From the NCBI GenBank assembly GCA_028708155.1, contig JAQVZN010000033.1, forward strand, positions 1-5,539: a DNA stretch of 5,539 bases. Reading direction: 5' to 3'. This DNA is from Minisyncoccota bacterium. Its GTDB lineage: Bacteria > Patescibacteriota > Minisyncoccia > Minisyncoccales > Minisyncoccaceae. Numbering within the stretch: position 1 is the first letter of the stretch; every line of letters starts with the position of its first letter. Positions 4,620 to 5,539 of the stretch are shown one piece after another. A program made the translations under genes and the position numbers. The notes under the pieces were generated by a model. It was given only the letters and a program-made list of their open reading frames with translations, ran no database searches and was not told the origin of the DNA.

Positions 4620-5446
4620 TATCTTTCTCCGCGGTCTGGAAAAACCGTAACGATATTTCCTTTTAATCCTAAATTTTTAATAGTTTGGAAAGCCGCACCA
4701 GAACTTAAGCCGACCAAGATTCCTTTTTTTGCAAGGTAATTTCTTCCTTTGATGGAATCGTCTGGGTGAAGATCAATAATTTCATCAATAGTATTTAAAT
4801 CTAATACAGGGGGAGTGTAACCATCTTTTAAAGATTTCAATCCTTCAATAATGGTTCCTTTCATTGGTTGAACTCCAATTGTTTTCATATTAGGGAAGTG
4901 TTCTTTTAATTTTTTAGATATTCCCGTAATAGTTCCTCCTGTTCCGATGCCAGCTACGAAATAGTCTACCTCTCTTCCTTCTAATTGAGATAATATTTCT
5001 TCAGCTGTTTTATCGTAATGTGTCTTTGGATTGTTTTCGTTTTCGTATTGGTTTAGAAAAACAATCTCACCGTTTTTTTCTCTTTCTTTTAATTCTTTTA
5101 TAATAGGTTCTCTAAACCTTTCGTTTGGAGTTTTAACAATGCTTCCTCCGTAAGTTAAAATCATTTTTAATTTTTCAGAAGCGGTAGTTTCTGGAACAAT
5201 AACTGATAGGTGATAACCTTTTATTGCAGAAATCATTGCTAATCCGATTCCAGTATTTCCCGAAGTAGCTTCAGCTATTTCGTCTCCTTTTTTTAATCTT
5301 CCTTCTTTTTCTGCGGTTTCAATCATAGAAAGAGCAACTCTGTCTTTAATTGATCCTGTTAAATTAAATCCTTCCATTTTAGCGAAGATATTATCTTCAA
5401 TGTTAACGAGCGGGGTATTTCCTATTAAATCTAATAAAGTTTTCAT
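4610..5446 (-). CDS. cysK/cysM: PLP-dependent cysteine synthase, CysK/CysM family
   Basis: This 278-residue fold-type II PLP enzyme makes cysteine by replacing the activated hydroxyl of O-acetylserine (or O-phosphoserine) with sulfide or another sulfur donor. LLDLIGNTPLV (4-14) is the standard opening. K34 in NLTGSIKDR forms the Schiff base with PLP. TSGNTG (61-66) is the substrate loop, Q133 lies in LNQYENENNP, GIGTGGTITG (167-176) is the PLP phosphate loop, SSGAA (248-252) approaches the pyridine nitrogen, and FPDRGERYL (269-277) is the usual ending. It is about 25-30 residues shorter than typical CysK or CysM, mainly through a trimmed region after residue 14 and a minimal C-terminus, but no active-site block is missing. 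GVQPMKG (191-197) and the following sequence look more like CysM than CysK (which has EP-x-x-S), so CysM is slightly favoured; subtype and serine donor are unproven. It lies upstream of cysS in a likely two-gene unit supplying and then charging cysteine. It lacks a Shine-Dalgarno. Confidence 0.93.
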   Translation of the reverse strand: MKTLLDLIGNTPLVNIEDNIFAKMEGFNLTGSIKDRVALSMIETAEKEGRLKKGDEIAEATSGNTGIGLAMISAIKGYHLSVIVPETTASEKLKMILTYGGSIVKTPNERFREPIIKELKEREKNGEIVFLNQYENENNPKTHYDKTAEEILSQLEGREVDYFVAGIGTGGTITGISKKLKEHFPNMKTIGVQPMKGTIIEGLKSLKDGYTPPVLDLNTIDEIIDLHPDDSIKGRNYLAKKGILVGLSSGAAFQTIKNLGLKGNIVTVFPDRGERYLK

Positions 5447-5460
5447 ATTTTTTTATTATT

Positions 5461-5482
5461 AAAAAACCTCTTAAAAAGAGGT
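5461..5482 (-). terminator. Intrinsic terminator just upstream of the cysteine synthase gene
   Basis: On the minus strand ACCTCTT (5482-5476) pairs with AAGAGGT (5472-5466) around a TTT loop, and the stem runs into TTTTT (5465-5461). It ends 14 bases before the cysteine synthase ATG. It either terminates an upstream minus-strand gene beyond the window, or attenuates the operon if transcription starts at the TATAAT further upstream. On the plus strand it lacks a T tract. Confidence 0.75.
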
Positions 5483-5504
5483 CGGATGTTTTGATTTATT
5501 TATT

Positions 5505-5510
5505 ATTATA
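5505..5510 (-). promoter_or_regulatory. -10-like TATAAT upstream of the leader terminator
   Basis: A perfect TATAAT on the minus strand would place a start near 5498, with the terminator 16 bases further on. No good -35 is seen: TTAGAA, 16 bases upstream, matches three of six. It may be a true promoter for an attenuated leader, or a chance hexamer at the end of an upstream gene, since the same bases contain an in-frame TAA for a short open frame entering from the window edge. Confidence 0.3.
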
Positions 5511-5518
5511 GTAAAACC

Positions 5519-5537
5519 AACCTCTTTTCTAAGAGTT
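5519..5537. other. Second CTCTT/AAGAG hairpin near the window edge
   Basis: On the minus strand CTCTT (5535-5531) pairs with AAGAG (5526-5522) around AGAA, and two further A-T pairs are possible past a bulged G. The sequence AAGAGGTT (5526-5519) repeats exactly the right arm of the downstream terminator (5472-5465), so it could in principle compete for its left arm if both lie in one RNA. It lacks a clean T tract. Confidence 0.35.
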
Positions 5538-5539
5538 TA

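Overview
The window is a compact, AT-rich bacterial segment with five well-conserved genes, one probable 47-residue gene, and intergenic gaps of 6 to 41 bases apart from the two window ends. The style fits a small-genome lineage such as Patescibacteria/CPR (Parcubacteria-like): AT-rich codons, very short spacers, single-gene transcription units and almost no Shine-Dalgarno sequences. That placement is inference from gene style and protein feel, not a phylogeny. TGA acts as a real stop in two genes, so the TGA=Gly code of Gracilibacteria/Absconditabacteria is unlikely. The promoters are classical sigma-70 type, which argues against Bacteroidota.

Layout, left to right. rplU (ribosomal protein L21, + strand) has its own TTGACG/TAATAT promoter and meets dnaB (replicative helicase, - strand) tail to tail at a shared bidirectional terminator. 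dnaB and a PimA-like GT4 glycosyltransferase (+ strand) diverge from a 41-base gap in which their -10 boxes overlap. Behind the glycosyltransferase lies a 47-codon reading frame with its own promoter-like sequence, the only clear Shine-Dalgarno in the window, and a strong terminator starting on its stop codon. It runs tail to tail into cysS (cysteinyl-tRNA synthetase, - strand). Upstream of cysS on the same strand is a cysteine synthase of the CysK/CysM family. The window ends in a leader region with an intrinsic terminator just upstream of the cysteine synthase start.

The cysteine synthase and cysS form a coherent cysteine-supply and cysteine-charging pair. The other genes are housekeeping (L21, DnaB) or envelope/glycolipid related (GT4) and look neighbouring rather than co-functional. 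The points most worth a second look are the unassigned 47-residue gene, which may instead be or also be a structured RNA; the recurrence of -10-like boxes 6 to 8 bases before start codons, suggesting leaderless mRNAs; the overlapping divergent promoter; and the terminator before the cysteine synthase. No mobile element, CRISPR array, tRNA or rRNA was seen.
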